A stretch of 64,000 nucleotides of DNA, taken from positions 1 to 64,000 of the forward strand of contig JAGGVJ010000019.1 in NCBI GenBank assembly GCA_021158055.1, given 5' to 3'. The stretch comes from Candidatus Iainarchaeum sp. Its GTDB lineage: Archaea; Iainarchaeota; Iainarchaeia; JAGGVJ01. Below are positions 17,383 to 25,969 of the stretch, piece by piece; positions within the stretch are counted from its first letter, which is position 1; every line of letters begins with the position of its first letter. The notes below the pieces were generated by a model. That model saw only the letters and a program-made list of their open reading frames with translations. It had not been told where the DNA came from and searched no databases. Position numbers and translations under genes: made by a program.

Positions 17383-18239
17383 ACATTTGCATACTTGGAA
17401 CTGAAAAAAAGACCGATACGGAAGTTGAGCTCATTAACATTGCTCAAAAAGTTTTTGACAGTGTGTTTTACCTTCCGATAGAGGGAGTCAGGATCGTTAA
17501 GTGCGATGGTGATTTTGCAGTCCAGTACCGAAAAGAGGTTCTCGAGCATTTTGATGTTATTTTGCCGTGGCTTCCGAAATCAAAGTATGATCTTGCCAAC
17601 GTTGTCCTTCCGATCATGACTTCAAAAACTTACTGCCCTTTTTCAGTTGAAAACTTTTTTTTGGCTTCAAACCGTTTTCTTTTTCTCAGGCACCTGATAA
17701 CCCAGGGGTATGACAAGCGAAATATCTATTTGGCTGACGCTAAATCTTCTTCGATTGAACACATTGAGTCAATGGGCTTTCCCGTGGTGCTCAGTTCAGT
17801 CGGAAGCGTGAAAAAAAGGATGGTTGCATACAGCACTTCAGAGCTGAAAGGAATGATTGACATGGTAAAAGGTTCTGATAGCCCGGTGCTTGTTGAAGAA
17901 TATCCTGGTGAAAAGGATTCTTATTGTTTTGTTGTGGGAAAAAACATTTATTTAACGGATCTGAAGTACAAATTGAGTGTTCCTTCACCGGAATTAAGCA
18001 GTGAAATTCTGGACATTGCATCTGCTTTGAAGTTTCCGTTCGCAATGTTCAATTTGACCAATAAGGGCCTTGTTGACGACATAAAACTAAAGTTTTATCT
18101 TTCAAATGCCCCTGAAAAAATTTGTTCAAGAATTTTACAGGTATTGCTTGAAACGCTTAAGGACGAGGCAACGCTTTACCACACAAGCAAAGTGGCTTTT
18201 AGTATTACCCAGACAATCAGGCGTTTTTTTAAGAAGTAA
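17379..18239 (+). CDS. degenerate ATP-grasp-like protein, third gene of RimK operon
   Basis: 286 aa, same length and layout as the preceding RimK-type ligase (preATP-grasp half, VILPWLPKSKYD, a segment NRFLFLRHLITQG, LVEEYPGEKDSYCFVVG), so probably an inactive or divergent paralogue. The ATP loop Gly-Ser-Gly-Gly is replaced by SSVGSVKKR, and the metal-binding Glu-x-Asn motif near the C-terminus is not seen. It may be a pseudoenzyme partner or a substrate-binding subunit. Starts at the overlapping ATG... a GTG at 17379, four bases into the previous stop. Confidence 0.7.
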   Translation: MNICILGTEKKTDTEVELINIAQKVFDSVFYLPIEGVRIVKCDGDFAVQYRKEVLEHFDVILPWLPKSKYDLANVVLPIMTSKTYCPFSVENFFLASNRFLFLRHLITQGYDKRNIYLADAKSSSIEHIESMGFPVVLSSVGSVKKRMVAYSTSELKGMIDMVKGSDSPVLVEEYPGEKDSYCFVVGKNIYLTDLKYKLSVPSPELSSEILDIASALKFPFAMFNLTNKGLVDDIKLKFYLSNAPEKICSRILQVLLETLKDEATLYHTSKVAFSITQTIRRFFKK

Positions 18240-18305
18240 AAAAAGTGTCTTGTCAAGTGATTCAGGCGCAGTTCTTGCCTGGCGCGTGGCACATGCAGCT
18301 TATGG

Positions 18306-18986
18306 TTAAGTTTGGGTTTTTATTGAGCGCAGGGTTATTTCAAATTTAAGTGTTTTTCCAATCAGCGCGTGGTTAAAATCCACTCTTGCATTGTCTTTTT
18401 TTATTTCTACGATTATCCCGTGGCCGATGTTTGTTGAAAGCACCACGTTTTTTTCAGGTTTTATGCCCTGGTGGACAAGTGCGGAAACAGGAATTGTCAT
18501 TATTTTTTTCGGATCTTTTTTCCCGTATGCGTCTTCTGGCGGGATGGTTACTGTTTTTGTTTCGTTTAGTTTCATTCCGATGACTGCCTGGTCGAATCCT
18601 TTTATCATTTGGCCGCTTCCGGCTGTGAATGTCATGGGGGTGTATTCCGGTCTTGGGGGCAGGTTTGCTTCGGTTGCTTTTGATTCGATTGATGTGTCAA
18701 ACACTGTCCCGTCTTCAAGCGACGCGATATAATCCACGCTTATTGTGTCCCCGGATTCAACTTGTCGTGTTTTGCCTGCTTTTGCAGTTTTTTTTGTTTT
18801 TGCCGTTAAAGTGCTTATTGTTTCTTTTTCTGAAATGCGTTCAATAAGCGCTGGTTTTGCAATTTTTTTTGCAGTGCTTTTTGGTTTTTTTGAAACCTTT
18901 TTGTTCTCTTTTTGTTTTTTTGAAACTTTTGGAGATTTTTTCCGTGTCGCTTTGCTTTTTGCCACTGTTGCTTTGCTTTTTGCCAT
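18306..18986 (-). CDS. FKBP-type peptidyl-prolyl isomerase with Lys-rich N-terminus
   Basis: 226 aa. Residues 1-80 are a Lys/Ser/Ala-rich low-complexity tail with repeated AKSKAT/KKVSKK units, suggesting nucleic-acid or ribosome binding. The FKBP domain with an inserted flap follows (ESGDTISVDYIASLEDGTVFDTS at about 78-100, FTAGSGQMIKGFDQAVIGMKLNE, PPEDAYG). SlyD-like flap region ends the protein. No signal peptide, so cytoplasmic. It starts one base after the stop of the upstream paralogue. A 197-bp stretch (18522-18718) differs from the paralogue at only three positions. Confidence 0.88.
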   Translation of the reverse strand: MAKSKATVAKSKATRKKSPKVSKKQKENKKVSKKPKSTAKKIAKPALIERISEKETISTLTAKTKKTAKAGKTRQVESGDTISVDYIASLEDGTVFDTSIESKATEANLPPRPEYTPMTFTAGSGQMIKGFDQAVIGMKLNETKTVTIPPEDAYGKKDPKKIMTIPVSALVHQGIKPEKNVVLSTNIGHGIIVEIKKDNARVDFNHALIGKTLKFEITLRSIKTQT

Positions 18987-18987
18987 G

Positions 18988-19749
18988 TTAATCCTCTAAA
19001 TCGGCCGTTTTTTCAATGTCTTTCACAGTTATTTCAAACACGAGTGTTTCTCCAAGCAAAGCGTTCAGGTTGATTGTCATGTGTGTGCTGTTAGCGTCTT
19101 CAATTCTCATGAGTCCGTATGGGCTTGGCACAAGTGTTCCTTTCTGGAAGGGAGTGAGTTTGAGCGTGACGTTTGAATCGTTTATTGCAATGATGTCAAT
19201 TAATCCAAACGGGCTTTCAAGCACGTCCCCTTCAGCGATTTCTTTCCCGTAGCCGGTTTCAAGGTCGTCAAGGTCTGCGTAGTCAGTAAGCAAAGTAGTT
19301 TGCAATGCAAGAGGGTCCATTTCCCCGTATGCGTCTTCCGGCGGGATGGTCACTGTTTTTGTTTCGTTTAGTTTCATTCCGATGACTGCCTGGTCGAATC
19401 CTTTTATCATTTGGCCGCTTCCGGCTGTGAATGTCATGGGGGTGTATTCTGGTCTTGGGGGCAGGTTTGCTTCGGTTGCTTTTGATTCGATTGATGTGTC
19501 AAACACTGTCCCGTCTTCAAACGAGCCGACATAGTCAACGCTTACACTGTCCCCGGATTCAACTTCGTCGCTTTTTGCGTTTGTATTGTCAGTTATGTTG
19601 TTGTCGGTTGGTTCATTTGAATCATCCGGCGCAATAATAGTATCGTCGGTTGGTTCAAAAGTAATGTTGTTATCTGTCGGCGGGCTTGTGCACCCTGCAA
19701 AGAATGAGATTAAAAGTAATGAGAAAATCAGTAAAGTTGTATTTTTCAT
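18988..19749 (-). CDS. FKBP-type peptidyl-prolyl isomerase lipoprotein
   Basis: 253 aa. A signal sequence with a lipobox (LLISFFAGC, Cys20) predicts a membrane-anchored extracellular protein, followed by an Asp/Thr/Asn-rich linker to about residue 62. The FKBP domain with a SlyD-like flap follows, nearly identical to the adjacent paralogue over VFDTSIES to PEDAYG, and a diverged C-terminal flap (LLTDYADLDDLETGYGKE...). It probably helps fold exported proteins, such as the surface proteins nearby. First gene of the two-gene minus operon, SD GGTGAA just before the ATG. Confidence 0.87.
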   Translation of the reverse strand: MKNTTLLIFSLLLISFFAGCTSPPTDNNITFEPTDDTIIAPDDSNEPTDNNITDNTNAKSDEVESGDSVSVDYVGSFEDGTVFDTSIESKATEANLPPRPEYTPMTFTAGSGQMIKGFDQAVIGMKLNETKTVTIPPEDAYGEMDPLALQTTLLTDYADLDDLETGYGKEIAEGDVLESPFGLIDIIAINDSNVTLKLTPFQKGTLVPSPYGLMRIEDANSTHMTINLNALLGETLVFEITVKDIEKTADLED

Positions 19750-19953
19750 GGGTTCACCTTTTCAATAGTTTTTGTTTTTAAGATTATTGTGCTGTTGTTT
19801 TGTTATAATGACGTTATTGCTGGTTATACATTAGTTAACCGGTTGTAAATGAAATTATCACTGTTTGTGTGCATTATTTCACGCTGTTGCTGTTTATGCA
19901 TATGATTTCACGCGGTTTTTGCATGCTTGTTGTGAATTTTTGTGTTATCTGAA

Positions 19954-19977
19954 GTGGGGGTTTGCTGTCCCCCGCAC
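19954..19977 (-). terminator. hairpin after the DUF5679 gene
   Basis: GTGGGGG ... CCCCCGCAC forms a stem with one bulged base about 20 bp after the stop codon of the minus-strand gene at 19998-20135. No T-tract follows on the minus strand, so it may be a processing or end-stabilising hairpin rather than an intrinsic terminator. Confidence 0.5.
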
Positions 19978-19997
19978 CAGATTGATTGGTAAAGCGT

Positions 19998-20135
19998 TTA
20001 ACCGCCGATTCTAAACACGCTTGTTCCGCAGTTTGGACAAGTGCCTTTTGTTGCTTTTCTTCCGTTTTTCATTGTGACTTGTGTCGGGTTTTGTATTTCG
20101 GTTTTTTTCTTGCATTTTACACAATATGCTTCCAT
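19998..20135 (-). CDS. small zinc-ribbon protein (DUF5679-like)
   Basis: 45 aa, begins MEAYCVKCKKKTE and has a second knuckle GTCPNCGTSVFRIGG. The CxxC ... CxxC layout with a TMKNGRKATKG linker is that of the widespread archaeal DUF5679 small zinc-ribbon family, for which no function is known. The ATG at 20135 follows GAGGTGGACTAA on the minus strand, a good ribosome site. It stands alone and is followed by a strong hairpin. Confidence 0.82.
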   Translation of the reverse strand: MEAYCVKCKKKTEIQNPTQVTMKNGRKATKGTCPNCGTSVFRIGG

Positions 20136-20266
20136 TTAGTCCACCTCGTGATTTTTAATAATCATTTTTACTTTTAAAAGTTTAATGGTTAATTGATGCC
20201 AAAAGTAAAGAAGATTACTTACTAGTGAAAGAACAACATTTTATTTATATGTTAGTGTTGAAGCGG

Positions 20267-21157
20267 TCAGCCGGCAAGTATCAGATAACTTCCGAGAAGC
20301 ATCACTATACACGCAACTGCCTTGTGAAAAATGTTTTTTTCATGAAATATCTCCCCGCCAATTATTGTCGTGAAGAGCACGCTGAGTCGTTTTATGGGGA
20401 TGACAAGGCTTACAAAAACAATTGCCACTGCCATTGCCTGCATTAGCCTGTATCCTGTTACAAGTATTGCGGTTAAAAGAAACAGTTTCCATTGGCTTGA
20501 AAAAGCCGTTTTTATTTCTTTAAGGCTGTTCCTGTGCTTGGCAAGAGTCATGGCTGCAAAATTGAATGAAATAAATGCCTGAACAATGAATATGTATGCG
20601 AACGGACTGACTGCAAGGCCGTCCACGTTGAGCACCTGCCTGTCCATGAGTGAAGAAAACCCGTAGAGAATCGCGCTTATCAGTATTAACGGCGAGTACT
20701 TGGATTTTACGAGTTCCTGGATCGGTGCTATGAAACTTGAGTGGTATTTTGCCCATTCCAGCAGGTAAGCCCCTGTTGCGATAAGAACTATCCCGCTTAT
20801 TTGTGTTGATGTAATTCTTTCCCCCAGAAATGTAAAGGCAAACAATGATAAGACCATCGGGTTGATGTTTGTCATTGGTGACACGATGGATATTTCAAGG
20901 TGCCTCATTGCTTTTGTTATGAAAAGGAATGCAAAGCTTCCGAATACTGAAGCGCTGAACATGAATACCCATGCTTGCATCGGTATTGATGAAAGATCAA
21001 CGAAAAGCAGGAGCGGGATTGAAACGAAAACATTTGTAATTGCAAGGCTGAGTGAAAATTGCAGGGCATGTGCGTTTTTGAGTATTTTTTTCTCTATGAT
21101 TATTGCTGCAGAACCCAGTACAGCCGACGCGAAAGCATACAGAAACCAGATTTCCAT
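20267..21157 (-). CDS. EamA/DMT-type membrane transporter
   Basis: 296 aa with ten hydrophobic helices in two repeats, as in EamA (drug/metabolite transporter) proteins. The second helix has IIIEKKIL, helix 3 ends in AFLFITKAMRHLEIS with the family's IVSPMTNINPMVLSLFAFTFLGE segment, and the second repeat ends SLVIPIKRLSVLFTTIIGGEIFHEK. Substrate unknown; family members export amino acids or other metabolites. It is monocistronic as far as can be seen. Confidence 0.85.
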   Translation of the reverse strand: MEIWFLYAFASAVLGSAAIIIEKKILKNAHALQFSLSLAITNVFVSIPLLLFVDLSSIPMQAWVFMFSASVFGSFAFLFITKAMRHLEISIVSPMTNINPMVLSLFAFTFLGERITSTQISGIVLIATGAYLLEWAKYHSSFIAPIQELVKSKYSPLILISAILYGFSSLMDRQVLNVDGLAVSPFAYIFIVQAFISFNFAAMTLAKHRNSLKEIKTAFSSQWKLFLLTAILVTGYRLMQAMAVAIVFVSLVIPIKRLSVLFTTIIGGEIFHEKNIFHKAVACIVMLLGSYLILAG

Positions 21158-21260
21158 CCATGCACCTTTTTAAATGAGTCAATAAGTTAATGATTCAAAA
21201 ATTATCTTACTTTTTTCAGGGAAGGTATCTTTGACTGAAAAAGTCAAAAAAAATAAAAAA

Positions 21261-21284
21261 AAGAACGAGCGGTCACTCGTTCTT
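21261..21284 (-). terminator. intrinsic-type terminator after the SPFH gene
   Basis: A perfect 9-bp stem (AAGAACGAG / CTCGTTCTT) with a six-base loop straddles the stop codon of the minus-strand SPFH gene. On the minus strand it is followed by T-rich DNA (about 18 T in 25 bases), the form of a factor-independent terminator. Confidence 0.75.
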
Positions 21285-22067
21285 TTTCTTGGTGTTTCCA
21301 AAGTTTTTGAATGCTTCAAGCACTTCAACCGGCGTCAGGAAGATAATGGTGTTGCTTTGGTCGCTTGAAATGTCGTTGATGGTCTGAAGCGTCCTGAGGT
21401 GCAGGGCTCCTGTCGAAGAGCTGAGTTTTTTCGCGGCATCTGCAAGGTTTGTCGAGGCAATGAGTTCTCCCTCGGCCTTTATGATTGTTGACCTTTTTTC
21501 CCTTTCCGCTTCTGCCTGTTTTGCCATCACTCTTTTCATTTCAGTGGGGAGCTCTATGTGCTTCATTTCAACGCTTTCTACTTTTATTCCCCATGGGTCG
21601 GTCGCTTTGTCAACGATTTCCTTTATTTTTCTGGAAATTGCGTCTCTTTTCGTAAGCAACTCGTCCATTTCAACTTCCCCGACAACGTCTCTCATTGTGG
21701 TCTGTGCAAGCTGTGACACAGCATAAGCGAAGTGTTCGACTTTTATGATCGCTGCCGCAGAGTCAATCACGCGAAAGTAAAGCACGGCGTTGACGTTGAG
21801 TGAAATGTTGTCTTTTGTCATTGCGTCCTGGTCAGGGACATCAATAACTTTTACCCTCATGTCCACGCGGTTCCACGTTTCAAGAAAGGGGACAACAATT
21901 CTCAGGCCGGGTTCAAGTATCCCCTGGTATTTTCCAAGCCGGAATTTGACTCCACGCTCGTATTCATTCACTATTTTTATTCCGCTTACGACAAACAAAC
22001 CCAGTATTACCATCAATGGAAAGAATAGCCCTTCCAAAAACAATGCCGGGTATAACAAATTAATCAT
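21273..22067 (-). CDS. SPFH/band-7 protein (slipin/stomatin-like)
   Basis: 264 aa. One N-terminal membrane segment (about 8-30) is followed by the band-7 domain, including NEYERGVKFRLGKYQGILEPGLRIVVPF and DVPDQDAMTKDNISLNVNAVLYFRV, and a C-terminal helical oligomerisation region (AKQAEAEREKRSTIIKAEGE). Such proteins form ring-shaped membrane microdomain scaffolds and often pair with an NfeD protease; no nfeD gene is adjacent here. Upstream DNA at 22157-22212 holds a 28-bp imperfect direct repeat in the presumed promoter zone. Confidence 0.92.
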   Translation of the reverse strand: MINLLYPALFLEGLFFPLMVILGLFVVSGIKIVNEYERGVKFRLGKYQGILEPGLRIVVPFLETWNRVDMRVKVIDVPDQDAMTKDNISLNVNAVLYFRVIDSAAAIIKVEHFAYAVSQLAQTTMRDVVGEVEMDELLTKRDAISRKIKEIVDKATDPWGIKVESVEMKHIELPTEMKRVMAKQAEAEREKRSTIIKAEGELIASTNLADAAKKLSSSTGALHLRTLQTINDISSDQSNTIIFLTPVEVLEAFKNFGNTKKKNE

Positions 22068-22156
22068 CTGACATTCCTCCTTGATTTTTATGTTTTTCAG
22101 TTTGTGTTTCTGATTTGGTTTCTATTGAGATTATTGTAACCAACAAAGTGGGTAGG

Positions 22157-22212
22157 TAATAAAATATGTTTTGGTGCGGATAGTTAATAAAATACATTTT
22201 GGTTGCGTGTGT
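22157..22212. repeat. 28-bp imperfect direct repeat
   Basis: Two adjacent units beginning TAATAAAATAYRTTTTGGT (Y/R mark the variable bases), 22157-22184 and 22185-22212. The first 19 bases differ at two positions and the rest is more diverged. Lies between dph6 and the SPFH gene. Confidence 0.65.
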
Positions 22213-22227
22213 TCTGCCCACCGGCAG

Positions 22228-22959
22228 TCATCCGGATTTTTTTCCAACAAGCCTTGCTTTTGTTATTTCAAGGGTTCCTTGTTGGCCTGTCCATTTTGTT
22301 TTGCTTTCAAGTATTTCAATTTTTTTTGAAAAAAAAGGGCAGTCAAGAACAAGGGTTTCGAATTCGCCGCCTTCGCCTGCAACGTGGATTTTTGTTTTTT
22401 CATTGAGTTTCAAAAGGTCGTTTACGCATTTTTCATCTATTTTTCTTCCCAGCCATGGTTTGTCAAGGCCTTCAGCTGCCACGCCGACTATGCGCACGTC
22501 CCATTCTTTTTTTGTGAATTCCAGCATGTAATCCGCTGGATTTTCCCCCCACAACGGTGAAATGCATTCTATGTTGAGTTCTTTGCATATGTTTTCAAGG
22601 CGGGAGTGTTGATATTTTGATGCAAGTGCACCGGTTACCAGGCAGTCGATGTCAAGGTATTGAAGAATTTCTTTTATGTCAGAGAGCTCTTCTTCTTTTT
22701 TTCCTTCTGTTTGTTTGATGATGTGTGTTATTCCCATGCTTTGAGCCGCGAGTTCTGTCAGCTCAATGTTCGGGTAGTGAAACATGTACGACTCCGGGTT
22801 TTCAGAGTAAAACGAAACAAGATATGCTATTTCTATGTTGTTTTTTGTGGCGGTGTAGGCGGCAAAAACAGAGTCTTTTCCCCCGGAAAACATTACTGCG
22901 GCTCTTTTTTTCCTGTTTTCTCCCTTGTTTTTGTTTTTTGCAGTGTCAGTGTTGTTCAT
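22228..22959 (-). CDS. dph6: diphthine-ammonia ligase (Dph6)
   Basis: 243 aa ATP-pyrophosphatase. Dph6 amidates diphthine on elongation factor 2, the last step of diphthamide synthesis. The PP-loop motif SGGKDS is at 25-30, preceded by a basic N-terminal tail. The C-terminal family signature EGLDKPWLGRKID and HVAGEGGEFETLVLDCPFF are clear. dph5 of the same pathway is 19 kb away at 2316-3089. The NTPase gene at 22990 is upstream, 30 bp away, possibly co-transcribed. Confidence 0.9.
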   Translation of the reverse strand: MNNTDTAKNKNKGENRKKRAAVMFSGGKDSVFAAYTATKNNIEIAYLVSFYSENPESYMFHYPNIELTELAAQSMGITHIIKQTEGKKEEELSDIKEILQYLDIDCLVTGALASKYQHSRLENICKELNIECISPLWGENPADYMLEFTKKEWDVRIVGVAAEGLDKPWLGRKIDEKCVNDLLKLNEKTKIHVAGEGGEFETLVLDCPFFSKKIEILESKTKWTGQQGTLEITKARLVGKKSG

Positions 22960-22989
22960 GTGCTTGTCATCTCTTGCGGCCTGTTTTGT

Positions 22990-23544
22990 TCAGCTGTCGT
23001 CAAAATAAATGTTTTTGTTTATGAACGGGATCAATGCGACCACCAGGCCGTACGTGTATGATTTTTTCCGTGTCATTACGTTTTTAGTGAAAAACCCTAT
23101 TGCGCCGGTTTTTTGTTTGCTGTTTTTTTCTTTGATCAGGCAATCGATAACGTCTCCGAGTTCGTTTCCTTCAAGAATTTTACTGATTGTCTTTTTTGGC
23201 AGTTCAAAGAGAGGGGATGTTCCAAAGCCTGTTTTTCCGTTTTCGTCCATGATGCAGATTCCACCGAAAGCAAACCATTTTGAGTAATAATTTGTTATTC
23301 CCCCTTCTATTCCCACAAAATAGGTTGCGCCCATGTTTTGTTCCCGGTTGATTTTCCTGAGTTCAGTTGCCCTGTTTTCTGCGCCTTCAAAGATTTCCCG
23401 GTCTATGGGTTGAGCGGAAACCATTGAGTCCACTTCAATTTCCAGAACCTCAAAGTCGTTGAAGTAATTTGAAAAAGCGTCTTTTACGGCGTTTGCTTTC
23501 ACAGGGTTTTTGGACCCGATTAAGATTTTCATGTTATTTTTCAT
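22990..23544 (-). CDS. yjjX: inosine/xanthosine triphosphatase (YjjX family)
   Basis: About 184 aa. The family hydrolyses ITP/XTP, keeping deaminated purines out of nucleic acids. The motif MKILIGSKNPVKANAVKDAF at the start, VEIDSMVSAQPIDREIFEGAENRA-like segment, and YFVGIEGGI are diagnostic. A second house-cleaning pyrophosphatase of another family (Ham1) is encoded at 57675-58319. The start may be M1 or the nearby M5; both have little between them. Confidence 0.87.
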   Translation of the reverse strand: MKNNMKILIGSKNPVKANAVKDAFSNYFNDFEVLEIEVDSMVSAQPIDREIFEGAENRATELRKINREQNMGATYFVGIEGGITNYYSKWFAFGGICIMDENGKTGFGTSPLFELPKKTISKILEGNELGDVIDCLIKEKNSKQKTGAIGFFTKNVMTRKKSYTYGLVVALIPFINKNIYFDDS

Positions 23545-23631
23545 GTTATGTATTATTGGTTATTTTGTGTTATATATTGTTGGTTGGTTTGCCTGTTGTT
23601 GTTTGATTTTTTGTCCTGAATCTGTAAAGCC

Positions 23632-23674
23632 GCATATCCAGCAGAAATGAAATATTTATATACCTGCATATCCA
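23632..23674 (+). promoter_or_regulatory. thermosome promoter flanked by GCATATCCA direct repeats
   Basis: A TATA box (about 23651-23662, AATATTTATATA) is bracketed by two exact GCATATCCA copies (23632-23640 and 23666-23674), 34 bp apart. Sites flanking a TATA box are a common archaeal repressor arrangement. The predicted transcript has about 135 nt of leader before the thermosome start at 23822. Binding by a heat-shock regulator is inferred, not shown. Confidence 0.5.
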
Positions 23675-23821
23675 TCAATAATGTACAATTTTGTAGTGCG
23701 TATGCAGTGATTGCGTGTGCAAAACAGGTTGTATGGGTGCGGTTTCAAATTTTTTGTTTTTTAACTGTTTTTTTGAAACGCATGTATTTTACTTTTTGTT
23801 TTAAACAAAGGGGGAATGTAA

Positions 23822-25468
23822 ATGAATCAGCAAGGACAACCAATCATATTTTTACCTGAAGGGGCGCAAAGGCTTCTTGGGCGCGATGCACAGCGAAACA
23901 ACATTCAGGTTGCAAAAGCTGTTGCAGGGGCAGTGAGGACAACTCTTGGCCCGAAAGGAATGGACAAGATGCTTGTCGACGAGCTCGGAGACATCATAAT
24001 AACAAATGATGGCGCAACAATTCTTGACGAGATGAATGTCGAGCACCCGGCGGCAAAAATGCTTGTCGAAGTTGCAAAAACACAGGACGACGAAGTCGGT
24101 GACGGCACAACTTCAGCAGTTGTTTTGGCAGGGGAGCTTCTCAAGCAGTCAGAAGATCTGCTTGACATGGGCGTTCACTCAAGCGTGATTGTAAAGGGGT
24201 ACAGGCTTGCTGCAGAAAAAGCGCTTTCAACGCTTTCGACTCTTTCCGAGGATGTCACTATTTCTGACGAGGACGTCCTCAACAAGATTTCAGTTACTGC
24301 AATGACCGGAAAAGGACCTGAAAAAGCAAGATTTGAACTTTCCCAGCTCGTGGTCACTGCAATAAAGCAGGTTGCTGAAAAAGAAGACGGTGAATATGTC
24401 ATTGATACGGATCACATAAAGCTTGAAAAAAAGGTTGGTGGGGACATTCTTGACACTGAGCTTATCCAGGGGATTGTTGTTGACAAGGAAAGAGTTCACA
24501 CAAACATGCCGAAAAAAGTGGAATCTGCAAAAATCGCTCTTGTTGACAGTGCTCTTGAAGTCAAGGAAACAGAAACCGACGCCGAGATAAGAATCACTTC
24601 TCCTGACCAGCTTGAAGCGTACCTTGAACAGGAAGAAAAAATGCTCCGCACAATGGTTGAAAATATCAAGGAAAGCGGCGCAAACGTTGTGTTTTGCCAG
24701 AAGGGAATTGATGACATGGCGCAGCATTTCCTTGCAAAAGAAGGTATTTTTGCAGCAAGGAGAGTCAAAAAGTCAGACATGGAAAAACTTTCAAAGGCAA
24801 CCGGTGCTTTGATTGTCTCCAACTTGAAGGATATTTCTTCAACTGACCTTGGAGACGCAGACGTTGTCGAGGAAAGAAAAATCGCAGGCGAGGCAATGAC
24901 TTTTGTTGAGGGTTGTTCTGACCCAAAAGCAGTTACGATTCTTGTTCGCGGAGGAACCGAGCACGTTGTCGCAGAAGTCGAAAGGGCTCTTAATGACGCG
25001 GTCGGTGTTGTTGCGGCTTCCATTGAAGACGGCAAGATAGTTTCAGGCGGCGGTTCAACTGAAATTGAACTTGCTCTTTCGCTCAGGGACTACTCGAAAA
25101 GCATAGGCGGACGGGAACAGCTGGCAATCGAGGCATTTGCAAACGCGCTTGATATTATTCCAAAGACACTGGCTGAAAGCGCGGGAATGGATTCGATTGA
25201 CACCCTTGTTGATTTGAGGTCAAAGCACGAGGGTTCTCCTGACGGAAAATACTTTGGGGTTGAAGTTCTCAAGTCACAGACTGCGAACATGTTTGACCTT
25301 GATGTCATTGAGCCGCTCCGCGTGAAAAAGCAGGCAATTTCAAGTGCCGCCGAATCTGCCCAAATGATTTTGAGAATCGATGACGTAATCAGCGGTTCAG
25401 GAAAAGGCAAGGGAATGCCCCCTGAAGCGATGGGTGGAATGGGCGGCATGCCGCCCGGCATGATGTAA
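23822..25468 (+). CDS. thsA: thermosome (group II chaperonin) subunit
   Basis: 548 aa, full length for a group II chaperonin subunit. It forms a double-ring ATP-driven folding chamber in the cytoplasm. Conserved elements: [13 protein letters not shown] (39-51), [18 protein letters not shown] (93-101), and the C-terminal GGM-rich tail typical of chaperonins. The ATG at 23822 lies after a purine-rich GGGGGAATGTAA. A 21-bp imperfect tandem duplication carries a second copy of the stop codon just after the gene, followed by a strong terminator hairpin. Confidence 0.97.
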   Translation: MNQQGQPIIFLPEGAQRLLGRDAQRNNIQVAKAVAGAVRTTLGPKGMDKMLVDELGDIIITNDGATILDEMNVEHPAAKMLVEVAKTQDDEVGDGTTSAVVLAGELLKQSEDLLDMGVHSSVIVKGYRLAAEKALSTLSTLSEDVTISDEDVLNKISVTAMTGKGPEKARFELSQLVVTAIKQVAEKEDGEYVIDTDHIKLEKKVGGDILDTELIQGIVVDKERVHTNMPKKVESAKIALVDSALEVKETETDAEIRITSPDQLEAYLEQEEKMLRTMVENIKESGANVVFCQKGIDDMAQHFLAKEGIFAARRVKKSDMEKLSKATGALIVSNLKDISSTDLGDADVVEERKIAGEAMTFVEGCSDPKAVTILVRGGTEHVVAEVERALNDAVGVVAASIEDGKIVSGGGSTEIELALSLRDYSKSIGGREQLAIEAFANALDIIPKTLAESAGMDSIDTLVDLRSKHEGSPDGKYFGVEVLKSQTANMFDLDVIEPLRVKKQAISSAAESAQMILRIDDVISGSGKGKGMPPEAMGGMGGMPPGMM

Positions 25469-25533
25469 TCTAGTACAATCATGATGTAACCCGGTACGAT
25501 ATCTGAAAAAGGCGCGGGATTTTCTTCCGCGCC
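25459..25533 (+). terminator. thermosome stop duplication and GC-rich terminator
   Basis: 25459-25479 and 25480-25500 are a 21-bp tandem duplication (unit starts CATGATGTAA) that repeats the stop region. Then GGCGCGG (25511-25517) pairs with CCGCGCC (25527-25533), followed by a T-rich run, the form of an intrinsic terminator. Confidence 0.75.
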
Positions 25534-25631
25534 GTCTTATTTTTTTTGAGTTTAGTGTTTTAGTTTTTTATTTCTTTTTTGAATTTGGAAGAATTTTTTT
25601 AAAGAAGTTGTTGGTTTTTTTATAGGTGAGT

Positions 25632-25778
25632 GTGCTTATTTGGATTCTTTTAATGACTGTGCCTAGCGGCTTGATTTCACTTGTTGGTGTGGTTTACTTT
25701 TTGGTCAACGAAAAAATTCTTGACAAGCTTATTTTTTTCATGGTTTCTTTTGCAGCCAAACGGTCTTTTGATTTGTGA
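25632..25778 (+). pseudogene. ZIP metal transporter N-terminal remnant
   Basis: 48 codons from a GTG after GGTGA. The peptide (SGLISLVGVVYFLVNEKILD and FFMVSFAAKRSF) resembles the first two membrane segments of ZIP-family Zn/Fe transporters, where SLVG and SFAAG motifs are expected, but it stops at TGA right after SFAA. No downstream frame continues the transporter. A remnant is likely, though a functional small membrane protein cannot be excluded. Two-line resemblance only, so modest confidence. Confidence 0.45.
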
Positions 25779-25969
25779 TGTGGTTTTTTAATTTGCTATG
25801 CCATATTAATTTGTTATATTTGTTATTCTTTTAATATTACTTTTGTTTAATTATTACAGGTAATGTTTGTGCGTTAAACTGTTATTTTGCAGGCAGAAGC
25901 ATTGCATGGTGAGGTATATTGCATTTTTGAGTTTGTTATTCTCTTGAAAATTTTTTAAGGTGGGTGTGT

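Noticed and set aside
24496-25035. Long frames opposite the thermosome gene
   Set aside because: Antisense shadows of a conserved chaperonin gene.
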